Source: Holothuria scabra (taxonomy: Eukaryota > Echinodermata > Holothuroidea > Aspidochirotida > Holothuriidae). Taken from it: a DNA stretch of 64,000 bases. The stretch lies in contig CM074193.1 of NCBI GenBank assembly GCA_037179385.1, forward strand, positions 45,723,082 through 45,787,081, given 5' to 3'. The notes under the pieces were generated by a model. That model had not been told where the DNA came from and ran no database searches. It saw only the letters and a list, made by a program, of their open reading frames with translations. This document shows positions 33,882 through 46,204 of this stretch, piece after piece. The stretch's first letter is position 1. Every line of letters starts with the position of its first letter. A program made the translations under genes and the position numbers.

Positions 33882-34429
33882 TCAATCCCCCTCCCCTGTT
33901 TCCTATATCTAGCAATTAGCCACCAGCCCAATACATGAGGTGATTAATATATAGTGTGGTTCTATATTCCTGGCCAACTTTTCAACCAATGTCTTGCTTG
34001 TCCATCTCTACCTTCGTTAGACAGATACGAGGTGTAAGAGGTTGCATCCTTGGCCTAGCTTCTGTTGTCATTAGTTGCTTAGCAACCATCGTTGCTCCAA
34101 AGAGTGAGGGGAGGGGTTTTTAAGGGGGTGATGATGTACCAGGCAATCAAAGTTTGTGTGAACCTGCTTTTGGCACTGGCATCATTTGGTCAAATTACTC
34201 CGTAATTTTACAAGCAAAATGAAATTAAATATTCCCAACTTACCTTGAAAAGATGGGTGACTGGCGAAAGCTGATGTATATAAGATATTTGTTACTGCTA
34301 ATGTTAGGCCAGGCTTATAAAAGGGCATGGATATAAATTTAGAGAATGCTATAAGTAGAGTACTTACAATAGTTCTACTAATTTACAAAAAGATGAAATT
34401 TGTTACTGGTAATGTGGAGTCAGGGGGAG

Positions 34430-34580
34430 TCAGGTGGGGCTACTATGGCCTCAGCCCTCCTTTTTTGTCACATCCACAATAAAACATACAGGATATTAGT
34501 GTGCAACTCCCTTTCACCCTTGTTTACTCTAAAGTTAGTCCCCTCCCCCCCCCTTTTTTTTTGGCATGGCTGGATCCTTG
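34430..34580. repeat. Dispersed repeat with GGATCC end, copy 2
   Basis: It matches 14120-14285: GGCCTCAGCCCTCC, CAATAAAACATACAGGA, GTGCAACTCCCTTTCA, a C/T-run and TGGATCC near the end. Confidence 0.6.
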
Positions 34581-34961
34581 CCTGGAAATAGCCAGACTGG
34601 AGAGGATTTAATCAGGAAATATTTCATTAAAAAGATGAACATTTAAAATTTGTTTTAGAAATGGTGTTATCAGGTAACCACTGATAATAGACTTGTTCAG
34701 TGTTTATATGCTGTCATGGCTGGGCATCAAGAGAATTGGTAAGATGTGCTTATACTGTCATCACAATGAAAGGTAGATTCAAATTGGTTTTCTTTCTGTG
34801 TGCAATCACAAAAAGGTTACCAGGCACAACACATAACATACACACCTTCAGGTGTTCTTGCACATGCTCTGTGTCAACCAGTGAACTAAGCATGAACACC
34901 AAGGTCATTTCCAGGAAGTTTCAGTTCAAGGGATGGAAGTTTTGATTCATCACCATCCTGG

Positions 34962-35140
34962 CAGGGACTGTGGAAAGGGGGCACTTGGGGCTGGGGACTG
35001 AACTTCCCTCCCCCTCCACTTTTTCTGCATTAGGCATTTTTGGCGGCCTTAAGTATACATGGCTATTAATTATATTGATGTGCATTATGGCTTCTTTGGT
35101 GGTTAGCCCCTAACTTCAAAGTTTGCTTTGCAGTCCATAC
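34962..35140. repeat. GGGCCGC-family repeat, copy 3
   Basis: It has GCAGGGACTGTGGAAAG, the TTTTTCTGCATTAGGCATTTT and GGCGGCCTTAAG segments, GGTTAGCCCC, then TTTGCTTTGCAGTCC followed by a G-run. Confidence 0.6.
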
Positions 35141-36049
35141 CGGGGGGGGGGGGCAGATCTAAGAAGGAGGATGACCCCTATCCCTTTTCTTTTGGAAGAT
35201 TTTGCTTAAAGGAAAATGTTTAAAAAGTGCTAAATTGTGCTACAGTATAATTGACTCAATATTTTGCCCTCAATTTTTTAATGACACATGCAAAGACTGG
35301 GTGCACACATACCATGCACAAGATTTGTGAAAAACTCCCTTACTCATACCTAAAGGCACTTATGGTTTTTCTGGATGTATTAAAATTGCCAATTATGTCC
35401 ATTTCATTCAAGGGCTTGTCTTTTAGCTTATTGTGAAATTTTATGCTTAAAAATATACTATCATAAAAAATTGTCTCATAAAGTATGCTTTACTGTTAAA
35501 TTACAAAAATATTAAGTGTTAATTGGAAAATAAAATACATTAGCCTTCTTTTCTTTACTGGCCACAGGTGAAAATAGTTCAGTACAAAAAGGTGTAAAAA
35601 GTTTGAACTTTTTCTCCTGAGCTATAAATTAATTGATTTGGTCAGTCAATTGTTCATATGCCTGGCATACCTTTTTACAGCTCTCATTGTGCATCTTTTG
35701 TTTTTACATGGTTAAGGTTACCATCAGGGAATAATTTAGCTTTAAAATTTTGCATAGCAGTTTTGAAGATTTTTGAGGTCTTTCATATGTTGTTTGTGAA
35801 AATACAAGGGTTATGCACACAAAAAATTGTGACACAATTTTTCATATGTGTAGCAACTTGGCCTGTTTGTGTAGCAAATTGCAATGTGATACTGGATAAA
35901 TTATTCCCTGACCATATTTATTTTTTGAAAAGGACTACAGGGATATCCAGCCAGGTGGAAGGATCAATCTAAGGGGAGGCCGGGGCAGGTGTCCCGGCTT
36001 CCCTTTGAAATTTTTTCCGTTTTCAAGCGTGTCTAGATGCAAAATCAGG

Positions 36050-36230
36050 AATACTACTTAAAAAGATATTCTTTTTCAAGTAATTTAAGATAACAAACAC
36101 CTCAAATTGTAGATCTGTTGCTTTGTAGTGTTACCATGGTGATACTTATAGGCCTGCATGCTATATCCCATGATAGGACCTGGATATCACTGCAATATAT
36201 CTAGACCAGAACGAGTATTATTTATTTTAA
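36050..36230. repeat. Local duplication, left copy
   Basis: It shares TTCTTTTTCAAGTAA, ACACCTCAAATTGTA, CTGTTG-x-CT-x-TGTAGTGT and GCAATAT-x-TCTAGACCA with 36790-36990, about 740 bp to the right in the same orientation, with small indels. Confidence 0.7.
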
Positions 36231-36459
36231 ATCTTGTGAGAAATAATGAAATCTGGACATTTTGGAGTTTGGACAGTTTTAAAAATCTGCCCAAATGCCA
36301 CCAGTAAAAGGGGGCATCAATCTTGAAGTCTGTTAACCACATGATGCTGACTGTGGAAAGTTTCTGTTTATTGCTGTCATTGTGGAGAGAGATATACCAG
36401 TCATAATATAACAATAAAGTTAAGTGATCATGTTCATTTTGAAACGAGTTCAGGTTTCC

Positions 36460-36680
36460 ATGGAGACGGGCAGCTAGGGAGGCTTTAGCACCCTCCCCAT
36501 GTTTTCTTCTGTAGAGATTTTGGGCCGCCTTGAATATGCTGGACCACTTTGGGCCGCCTTGAACATACTGGACCACTTTGGGCAGCCTTACAATGCCATT
36601 ATATTGTTGAACATACTGGACCACTTTGGTGGTTAGCCCCCCCCCCCCATTTCAAAATTTGCTTTGCAGCCCCTGCAGTT
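36460..36680. repeat. GGGCCGC-family repeat, copy 4, with internal tandem
   Basis: It contains about two and a half tandem units of GGGCCGCCTTGAA followed by TACTGGACCACTTT, a unit of roughly 29 bases, then GGTTAGCCCC and a C-run. The right side reads TTTGCTTTGCAGCCCCTGCA. Confidence 0.7.
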
Positions 36681-36789
36681 GCATTGTTGTAGAGAAAGTA
36701 ATGTAAAGCAATGATGGCTAATAAAGGCGCACAAAATGTCTTTTGAATGTTGTATAAAACTGTTTACAGAGGGAAAAAAGGAAAGAACA

Positions 36790-36990
36790 CTGGTTAAAAG
36801 GAAATGTTTTTCTTTTTCAAGTAAATTAAGATAAAAAACACCTCAAATTGTAAATCTGTTAGTCTGTAGTGTGACTATAGTAGTGTCACCATGCAGGTGA
36901 TACTTTACACACTGTACCCAATAATACAACCAGAAGTGCTAGATATATACTGCAATATGTCTAGACCATGAATGAGTATAATTTTTTTTC
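36790..36990. repeat. Local duplication, right copy
   Basis: Direct copy of 36050-36230. The material between the two copies contains a GGGCCGC-family repeat (36460-36680). Confidence 0.7.
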
Positions 36991-37055
36991 TTTGAAAACT
37001 GTTTGCTCAGCATTATAGGCTAATGAAAGGTTCAAGAAATGGCCATGGTCTTGAA

Positions 37056-37547
37056 TAGTGGCGCCACCAGGATTTGAAAAGTGGGGAGGGCAAATGGAGG
37101 GCAAAAGAAAATGTTGGGGGGGGGGGACAAAAAATTTCGGCGGTTAGCGTGAAATCGAGTGCGAAGTGCAAGACTTACTGGGTGGGGTCCAGGGGCCGGC
37201 CTTAGGGCCCCTGGTGGAGTCCAGAGGCAAAGCCCCGGTGGGGGTCCAGGAGGAAAAGCCCCCGGAAGCTCTGAGGTTTTAGCAAATCTCTTGGTAAAAA
37301 ATTAAGTCTCAGGATAGGTGTATTTTGGTCCATAATGCATCATCCAAAGCAAAGATTCCAAACGATTTTAATGCAAGCTAGGCTTATTTGGCTATTACTC
37401 TAATTAGCTGACAACATGAAAAGTTGGAAAGTGACAATATGTTTAAAAGCTACTTATTAGCTGAGTGGGGGGGGGGGAACTGGGGGGAAAAGGCTCTGAC
37501 TGGGGGGGGGGCATTTGCCCCCCATGCCCCCCTTGGTGATGCCCCTG
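37056..37547. mobile_element. hAT-like MITE, 492 bp, exact 8-bp target duplication
   Basis: GTCTTGAA flanks the element on both sides (37048-37055 and 37548-37555). The left terminus is TAGTGGCGCCACCAGG; the right from the other strand is CAGGGGCATCACCAAGG. The inside is G-rich with several G-runs and repeated GGGGTCCAG-like segments near 37190-37260. There is no coding capacity. Confidence 0.8.
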
Positions 37548-38017
37548 GTCTTGAAGTTGTAAAAGGAAACTGGTATTACATCACAAACTTGACTTAGTTG
37601 AATTTTTACTACACCCAGTATTCTATCTTTTCTGTTTTTGAAGGCTCACCATGGTAATGGGGACATTGATGTAAATAAAAAACTGGATTGCACTCCATTA
37701 TTAAGGTGTATTTTGATTTTGCTTAATGAATAGTAATACATTTTAGATATGAATATTTTTATTCAGAGATGTAATAACTATGGATGTAATAAATATTGTA
37801 GAAAAAGGTCAGCCAGTGAAAATTCATTGTTTTGCAGTGTGGCAGAATATGTGCAAGCTGCCCTTTCCATACTGCTGTCCCATCATTATCATTTAGGAAC
37901 TTCATTAAAAACACTTTAAAAATATCTATGCCAGTAGCAAAGATTTATCACATGAGTCAAAGAAGAATTTGACAAATTAAACATTTGTTAATAACCATTT
38001 GTAAAATTTCAGCTTAT

Positions 38018-38316
38018 AGGGCCAATCCTCTAACCCAAAACTACAATTTTTGTAGCAGGGTTTACAGAAATTCTCTATTGGCTCAGCACTTTGATTGACA
38101 GTTAATTCAAACAATGCAGAGAACCAAAGCTTAAGTTATGCCACATGAACTGTTCTGAAAGTGTTTCGATTATACACATTGAGCTATTCTATACTCATAC
38201 TGAAGCAATAAACTGAGATTTTGTCTGGATGAGGAAGAATTTCAGACAGTTGTGGGAGGGGCTTAAGTAAGATGGTTAGGAGAATTGGTACTGTTTGGAG
38301 TGAGAGAATTGGGCCT
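38018..38316. mobile_element. TTAA-type MITE family A, copy 2
   Basis: It begins AGGGCCAATCCTCTAACCC and ends GAGAGAATTGGGCCT, inverted to each other. It is followed by TTAA and preceded by TTAT. Shared inner boxes: TTTGATTGACAG and CAATAAACTGAGATT. Confidence 0.8.
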
Positions 38317-38377
38317 TTAAATTGATAAATCTTTTGCCAATTTAGTGTGATCATGCTTTCAGATCATTAAGATTTGA

Positions 38378-38664
38378 AGAGGCTATCAACTCTCACCCAA
38401 ACTTCAATATTTTATTAGTCCACAGGAATTCTCAATTTGCAGGGCTCTTTGATTGACAGCAAGTTCAGTAAATGCAGTGTTTGTGTTGTGCTGCTTGCAT
38501 TGTACTGTGCATAGTTTGATTACACATTGGGGTCTTGTATACTTACCCCCAAGCAATAAACTGAGATTGTATCTATATGAGGGTAAGTTTTAAAAAGTTG
38601 TGGTAGGGGATGAAGTTAGTGGGTTAGTAGAATTGGAATTGTTTGGGGTGAAAGGATCGGGCCT
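38378..38664. mobile_element. TTAA-type MITE family A, copy 3
   Basis: A more diverged copy in the same orientation, with TCAACTCTCACCC at the left, TTTGATTGACAGCAAG and CAATAAACTGAGATTG inside, and GGGGTGAAAGGATCGGGCCT at the right. It lies about 60 bp after copy 2. Confidence 0.7.
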
Positions 38665-39689
38665 TCAAAATATCTTTGAACATTTTAAAATTGAGACACT
38701 TCTTTATCCCCTTTCAAAATAGTTACTGTATACACCAATACTTTCAATTACCCAATGCAAAAGAAAACAGAAACAGAGGAAACTTCATCACTTTGACCAA
38801 GGGTGCTACAAACAAAGCCATTCTCACAATTTGGCTGTCTGCTAAACCCAGCTCTCTACCTGCCCAACCATGACCTCAGCCCTTCCAGCCCTAATTTGTC
38901 ATAGTCATTTTAAACATGTAATACTGGAATACATGTAACATACTCTCCTTGTAGTGGAGACAAAAGTATGCATCTTTAAGCACCCACCCGACTTAGTTCT
39001 TTCTGATGGAGCAATGTCCTAATGCAATTAACACTATATATAGACTACACCCACCCGCTTGCTACTACCACATTTAAAGCACTGAATAACCAAGTTACGT
39101 AGTCCAATTGTGAGAAGGGTTTTGTTTGTAGCTCCCTTGGTCAGAGGGATGCAGTTTTCTTTTGTGTCTGCATTTGTAAACATTAAGTTATTTTTTCCTC
39201 CATTTATTCATGAGACTTTATTGTATATTACTTTCAAAGAACATGCTTTATCAATTTTATATATAAGTATTACAATAACATTTCATTTCACTGAATACTG
39301 GACACAATGCAATATAACGACAATCTTTCTTAAGACATAAAAATGCTTTTTCAGTCCCACCAAAGGTAATCCTTAAGGTTTTACAGGATGAGGTCGACAG
39401 GCTATTGTTAATGTTTGTGTATGCAGTAACTATTTTGAAAGGAGTCCTTCTCCTCACCACCGGATCTGCCCCTTACATTTCATTCATCTTCATTAAGACC
39501 ATTGAAAGTGTTTTAGAGACCCACGATTTTTCCATGTTAAACGCCGTTAATTAATTTATAAATTTATTTATGGTTGCCATTCTATTTGTAAAGTAGTAAA
39601 ATGGTTAATTTATTTTGATCTATCAAGTATTGCTCACTTATATGGATAATTGACAAGGACAAAATAAATGATTTCTTATTCATATGCAG
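38665..39689. other. Unassigned DNA left of the satellite
   Basis: AT-rich, with no repeat shared with the rest of the window and no exon. The change to satellite sequence occurs near 39690. Confidence 0.4.
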
Positions 39690-41947
39690 AATTCTCTTGC
39701 CTTTTTTGAAAATTTTGTCATTTTTCCACATTTTTGGACGATTTTATCATAAGTTGCAAGATCTTGCTGCTATGATCCTGAAAAAACTTTTTAACTGACT
39801 GATATGAAAAAATAATTCGTGTATTTTAACGAAAACAAAATGATTGGTCTGTGCGCACGTTTACCTTTGTAAGAAACATCATACCATGATTCTAAATTCA
39901 TTGTCATGTTTAGAGTTTTCTCTTTTATTGAAACACGTTGAAAAATCGGTTAATGAAAAATTCAACAAAACTATGAAGAAATGGTAAAAAAGAAAGTTTA
40001 TAGCCTTTTCTTATTTTTTGACATAACATACATTTCGATTTTGGTCATATCTTGCACGATCGTACTGCTATGATCCTGTAAAGACTTTAGTTTGATCAAT
40101 TTCAAAGGAATACATGCGTATTTAAGCGATTGGTCTACGCGCACTTTTTCTCTTGTAAGGAACATCACATCATGATTCCGAATTCATAAACATGTTTGGA
40201 AGTTTATTCTCTATATTTTCGTGTTGAAAAATCAGTTCATGAAATATTGCCCAAATTAGACAAAATATGATAAAATGAAAGACTATGACCTTGCGTTTTT
40301 CGTAAAATTTGATCATTTTTAATCATGAAAAATCAGATCTTGCTACTCTAGCCTGAAAAGGCTTTTAATTAGCTCATAAGAATAGATTATTTCCGTATTT
40401 TAGCGTGCAAGAAAATGATCCGTCTGCGCACTTCTACCTCTGTTCTCATGTTAGAAATATCATAAATTAGAATTGACAGTTATTTTTAGAATTTTTAAAG
40501 CCGCGTTTAGAACTTCCTTTTTTATTGAAACGCGTTGGAAATTCGGTTAATGAAATATTGTGCAAACGTGTAATAAATGAAAGGCCTTGCCAGTTTTTGT
40601 AAAATTTCACCAATTTTTGGTATTTTTTATTATTTTGATTGTTAAACATAAATCCCCAAATCTGTTGCTCTGATAAGGGTGTATTTTAGAACACGCAAGT
40701 AAAAAATGATTTGATGTGCGCGCACTTTTTCTGTTGTGTGATTGTTGTAAGATTCAACATTTGCAACCCAAGTTCACGTTAAAAGTTTTCTTTTATATGG
40801 CAACAAGTTGGGAAAACGGTTAATAAAAAATTACCGAAATTAATCAAAAAACGATAAGAATGAAAGGCTATAACCTAGCTATTTTTGTCAAATTTTGTAA
40901 TTTTTTGACGGGTAATGAAACTTTGATTACGATCAGAAATTTCAAGATCTGAATGCTACGATCATAAAAAGAATTTTAATTGGTTCACAAGAAAAGAATT
41001 AATGAGTAGGTAAGCTCAAGCAACGTAAATGATTTGACTACGCGAACATTTATCCATGTTAGGAACATGATACCATGTTTCCGAATTGATAGTTACGTTC
41101 AGAGGTTTCTAGATTTTTGGTACATGTTTGAAATTCAGTCTTCGAAAGAATGCCTAAATTAGGCTAAAAATGATAAAAATGAGAGGCCATTACCTAACCA
41201 TTTTTATCAAATTTCGTCATTTTTGCACAATTTCGATTTTTGATGACACATTGCATGTTTTTGCTGTTGTGATCTGAAAAGGGTTTTCAATTCGCTGATT
41301 TCGAAGGACAAGGGTTTTCTTAGCACGTGCAAAAAAAAGTATAATTAATGTGCGTGCACTTTTACTATTGTTAGGACCATCATATCGTGATTCAGAATTG
41401 ATTGTCATGTTAACAGTTTTCTGTTTCATTGAAACATGTTTGAAAATCGGATTTTGAAAAATCGCTCAAGTAAGGCAAAAAAAATTAGATAAAAAAAGGC
41501 CATTTTTGTGAAATTTCGTCATTTTGCGAGGTTATATAAAATTTCTGGTTTTGATGATAAATTGCAAGATCTTGCTGTTATGATGTCGAAAAGACTTTCA
41601 ATTGACACAAATTGCACAATTGCACAAATTAAACAAATAATTATTGTGCGCGCACTTTTACTGTTTTAGGACCATCATATTATGATTCAGAATTGATAGT
41701 CACGTCGAGAGTTTTCTGTTCCATTGAAACATGATTAAAATTCGGATTTTGAAAAATTACTCAAATTAGGCGAAAATGTGAAATAAAAATATATAAATCT
41801 ATATATAAATATATAAATTTTGTAAAATTTCGTCATTTTTCAACAGCAAATAAAATTTTGGTTTTTGATGATAAATTACAAGATCTTGCTGTTATGATCT
41901 CGAAAAGGCTTTCAATTGACTGATTTGAAAGATGAGGGTGTATTTAA
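39690..41947. repeat. 319-bp satellite array, left diverged part
   Basis: Successive blocks carry the same ordered landmarks at about 319-bp steps: CAAGATCTTGCTG, a GGCTTT-like box, GTGTATTTTA, a CG-rich CGCGCACTTTTAC, GGAACATCAT, GAGTTTTCT and TTTGTCAAATTTCGTCATTTT. Here the monomers differ strongly from one another and from the central consensus, as at the edge of an array that recombines mainly in its centre. Confidence 0.85.
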
Positions 41948-42198
41948 CCCTTTACCGTTGTTTGGGTCCTTTTGGACCCATGCGGAGAGCTCGGCTGTCA
42001 CACATCTTTACTGTTTCACGCGGAGCTCGAAACTTCGAGTAGCTACCCGAAAATTCGGCCACAAGAGCGAGAGGGACAATAGTTTAAGGTCACGGGGTCA
42101 ATGGCCTACGGAAGCCGATGCGGGGCGGGCTACGTCCGCTTTTCCGCCCAATCCCGAGGCGCGCCAATATGCCCCAATCGGAGCACAACGGTAAAGGG
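41948..42198. mobile_element. GC-rich piggyBac-like MITE inserted in the satellite
   Basis: Termini CCCTTTACCGTTGT and ACAACGGTAAAGGG are perfect 14-base inverted repeats, flanked by TTAA at 41944-41947 and 42199-42202. Removing the insert restores GTATTTAAGCACGC, a form seen in another monomer near 49405. A CCC start with TTAA duplication is typical of piggyBac. The insert is far richer in G and C than the satellite around it and has no transposase. Confidence 0.9.
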
Positions 42199-44640
42199 TT
42201 AAGCACGCACAAGTTAACAAAATAATCATTGTGCGCGCACTTTTACTGTTTTAGGACCATCATATTATGATTCAGAATTCAAAGTTAGGTCAAGAGGCCC
42301 AAATTAGGCTAAAAGTGATAAATATCACTTCATATCACTTCAATATCAGAAGGCTATAGCATTGCCATTTATGTCAAATTTCGTCATTTTTCGACGGGAT
42401 ATAAGATATCGGTGTCTAATCATAAGTTACAAGATCTTGCTGTTATAATCTGGAAAGGGCTTTCAATTGGCTGGTTTCGAATGCAAAGGGTGTATTTTAG
42501 CACGCGCAAAGAAAATAATTAATGTTCGCGCACTTTTACTGTTGTTAGGAACATTATATCATGATTCAGAATTGATAGTTACTGTTATAGGACCATCATA
42601 TTATGATTCAGAATTGATAATCACGTCAAGAGTGTTCTGTTTCATTAGAACATGATTAAAAATCGGATTTTGAAAAAATTGCCCAAATAAGCCGAAAAAT
42701 TCTGAATCAAGATAAGATGGTCTTAACAACAGTTAAAGTCCGATTTCGAAGGATAAGGGTGTATTTTAGCACGAGCAAAGAAAATAATGAGCGCGCACTT
42801 TAACTGTTCTTGGGACCATCGTACCATGATTTAGAATTAATTGTCATGGTAAGAGTTTTCTGTTTCATTGAAAAATGATTAAAAATCGGATTTTGAAAAA
42901 TCGCCCAAATTTAGCTAAAAGTGTTAAAAATGAAAGGCTATATATAGCCTTGCCATTTTTGTCAAATATCGTCATATTTCGACAGGATATAAATAGCTTT
43001 TCATCATTTATTTCAAGATCTTGCTGTTATGATCTCGTAAAGGCTTTTAATTGGCCCATTTCGAATAAGGAAGTATTTCAGCACGCGCGCAAAAAAAAAA
43101 AAAAAAAAAAAAAAAAAACAATAATTGTGGACTTTTACTGTTGATAGGACCATCATATCATGATTCAGAATTTATAGTCACGTTAAGAATTGTCTTTTTC
43201 ATTGAAACATGATTAAAACTCGAATTTTGAAGAATTTACCAAATAAAAATGAAAGGCTATATCCTTGCCATTTTTGTCAAATTTCGTCATTTTTTGACGG
43301 GATATTAAATTTCGGTTTTTGATCATAAATAACAACATCTTGTTGTTATGATCTCGAAAAGGCTTTCAATTGGCCCATGTCGAAGGATAAGCGTGTATTT
43401 TAGCACGCACAAAGAAATCAACTGTTGTGTGCGCACTTTAACTGTTGTTAGGACCAGCATATCATGATTCAGAATTGATAATCACGTTAAGAGTTTTCTT
43501 TTTCATTGAAACATGATTAAAATTCGGATTTTGAAGAATTGCACAAATTAGGCTAGAAATGATAAAAATTAAAGGCTATAGCTTTGCCATTTTTGTCAAA
43601 TTTCGTCATTTTTTGACAGCATATGAAATTTCAGTTCTTGATCATACGTTACAAGATCTGGCTGTTATGATCTCGAAAAGGCTTTCAACTGGCCTTTTTC
43701 CAAGGATAAGGGTGTATACTAGCACGCGCAAAGAAATCGACTGTTGTGCGCGCACTTTTACTTTAGTTAGGACCATGAAATAATGATTCAAAATTGATAG
43801 TCACGTAAGAGTTTTCTTTCTCTTTGAAACATGATTAAAACTCGAATTTTGAAGAATTGCACAAATTAGGTTTTAAATGATAAAAATGAAAGGCTATTGC
43901 CTTGACATTTTTGTCAAATTTCGTCATTTATCGACAGCATATGAAATTTTGGTTCTTGATCATACGTTACAAGATCTGGCTGTTATGATCTCGAAAATGC
44001 TTTCGATTGGCCCATTTCGAAGGATAAGCGTGTATTTTATCACGCGCAAAGAGACATCTTATTGTGCGTGCACTTTTACTGTTGTAAGGACCATCTTGAT
44101 TCAGAATTGATAGTCACGTTAAGAGTTTTCTTTTTCATTGAAACATGTTTGAAACCCGGATTTTTAGAAATTTCCCAAATAATACTGAAAATAATAAAAT
44201 TGAAAGGCTATAGCCTTGCCATTTTTGTCAAATTTCGTCATTTTTCGACAGGATATAAAATTTCAGCTTTTCATCATTAATCAAGATCTTGCTGTTATGA
44301 TCTCGAAAAGGCTTTTTAATTGGCCCATTTCGAGGGATAAAGGTGTAATTTAGCACGCGCAAAGAGATCAACTTTTGTGCGCGGACTTTTACTGTTGTTA
44401 ATATCATTATATAATGGTTCAGAATCTATTGTCATGTTCAGATTTTTCTGTTTCATTGAAACATGATTAAAACTCGGATTTTGAAGGATGTTTAAAAATC
44501 GGATTTAACAAATTTTCTCAAATTGAGCTAAAGGTGTTAAAACTGAAAGGCTATAGCCTTAACATTTTTGTCAAATTTCTTCTATATATTTCAGACAGGA
44601 TATAAAATTTCAGCTTTTTTTTCATCGTAAATTTCAAGAT
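42199..44640. repeat. 319-bp satellite array, second segment
   Basis: About seven to eight monomers, partly rearranged near 42250-42750 where partial units and a short internal duplication (ATATCACTTCA) occur. An A-run of about 28 bases lies at 43091-43119, in the linker after GCACGCGCGC. From about 43.1 kb the units become close to the central consensus. Confidence 0.9.
44629..44640. repeat. LINE target-site duplication, left copy
   Basis: AAATTTCAAGAT belongs to the satellite monomer and is repeated at 46193-46204 after the LINE A-tail. Confidence 0.85.
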
Positions 44641-46192
44641 CAATACGCGGATGACACTGTACTTTTCTTGAACGGAGATAGAAGGTCTTTGGAGTCATCC
44701 ATCCGTCTTCTTCACGATTTCCGTAGAGCTTCTGGGCTAAAAATTAACCTCCAAAAATCCCATCTGTTCCCATTAGGTCCTTTTGTTACTAACCACCCCA
44801 CGTTTATCCCTGACCTGAATCTTTTGCTTCACCTTGGTCCCATTAAATTTCTTGGAATTACCTTTACTCATAATGGTGATGATTTGTATCGTTTAAATTA
44901 TGTCACTAAATTATCTCGTTTTAAAAATATTTTAAACGTTTGGTCGAATAGAGATTTAACCCCAATAGGCAGAAATATAATTGTAAAATCTTTTGCTCTA
45001 TCACAATTAGTGTACTTATTCCAAGTTCTTCCTAACCCCCCGGAGTCTTTCATAAATGAAGTTCAAACTGCAATTTTCGATTTTATTTGGTCAAAAAACC
45101 CTGACAAAGTCAAAGGAAGGTCAATGTACAATGATTATAGAAATGGTGGATTAAAATTACTCATGTGAAAAGTTTCATTTATGCTTTAAAAATCTCCTGG
45201 GTAAAAAGATATTTAGACAGAGAAGATAGTATCTGGAAATTTTTTTTTCATCATCACTTAGCTCCCTTTGGTAAACAATTAATTTTTCAGTGTAATTTTA
45301 CCTCTGCCGATATTACATCTGTAAATAATATTTTCATTAAGCAGGTTTGTCATGCTTGGAGCTCTTTACACTTTTATACACCCTTAAACAAGTATGGTAA
45401 CCAAGTGCTTTGGCAATAATCATTTTATAAAGGTCGACGGTAAAATTGTGTACAACAAAATGCTTTACAGAAATGGTGTTTATTATGTTAAGGACTTATT
45501 TGATGTTAATGGCAATTCTATTTCTTATGTCGATTTTTGTAATAAGTTTCGTACCACGCATTATCCCTTTACTATGTATTTTGATCTCTTGGCCGCAATT
45601 CCAGCCGAGTGGAAAGTGAATCCCTTTACCATTGAAAACCCCGAGCCTTTGTTTAGCTCTGCTCTGAATTCTCCACGTGTCACGAATTTTTCTTATTGTA
45701 AGCTCATTAATAAAATCGTCTTACCTCCTAGATGCATTGTAAAATGGAATGCTACTTTTAGCTTCACCGAAGATGAATGGCAGAAAATATTCATAATCCC
45801 CCGCAATACTCTTTCAGACAATAAGCTTATCTATTTCCAATTCACATTCCTACATAGAATTCTTGCCACCAACAAGTTGCTTTTTGCAATGAATAAAAAA
45901 GACTCTCCTAACTGTGAATTTTGTAAAACAGAGGTTGAAAGTATTGATCACCTTTTCTGGAGTTGTCCATATACATCCTCCTTCTTATTAGACACTGAAC
46001 AGTACCTGTTTGGCAGACAATTCATTCTAAGTAAATCCGATTTTTTCTTTGGTTATAAACTCCTTTTGCAGCATCCGTTCAATTTTGTTTTCCTGTATTG
46101 CAAATACTTCATTTACACTTGTAAACTTAATTCCACAATTCCCGATATTTCCCGATGAACTTCGGAAATCAATACAGATTGGAGGAAAAAAA
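44641..46192 (+). pseudogene. 5'-truncated L1/Tx1-like LINE ORF2 inserted in the satellite
   Basis: The insert starts exactly at QYADDTV, the catalytic aspartate box of reverse transcriptase, and continues through GLKINLQKS, FLGITF, PIGRNIIVKS and FIWSKNPDKVKGRS (first segment to 45168). Two single-base shifts near 45160 and 45408 move the frame to 45165-45419 and then 45394-46158. The last segment ends with a zf-RVT-type finger, CEFCKTEVESIDHLFWSC. After the stop there are only about 27 bases and an A-tail. A 12-base duplication, AAATTTCAAGAT, flanks it, and the two halves of the satellite monomer rejoin when it is removed. Everything N-terminal of the YADD box (endonuclease and most of the RT) is absent, so it is inactive. 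The L1/Tx1 assignment rests on the finger and motif style; other LINE clades with this finger are possible. Confidence 0.85.
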
Positions 46193-46204
46193 AAATTTCA
46201 AGAT
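46193..46204. repeat. LINE target-site duplication, right copy
   Basis: AAATTTCAAGAT follows the A-tail and continues into the interrupted satellite monomer (GTTCCTGCTATGATCTC). Confidence 0.85.

Noticed and set aside
36187..36624. Minus-strand open frame of 145 residues
   Set aside because: It runs through a GGGCCGC-family repeat with an internal tandem and through part of a local duplication. The tandem gives repeated QYVQ-like words. There is no coding signature.
38018..38664. Two MITE copies read as one element with long terminal repeats
   Set aside because: Each copy has its own inverted ends and the same internal order, so they are two neighbouring MITEs, not LTRs.
41916..42194. Open frame of 92 residues across the GC-rich insert
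   Set aside because: It begins in the satellite and crosses the left end of the MITE; the frame exists only because GC-rich DNA has few stops.
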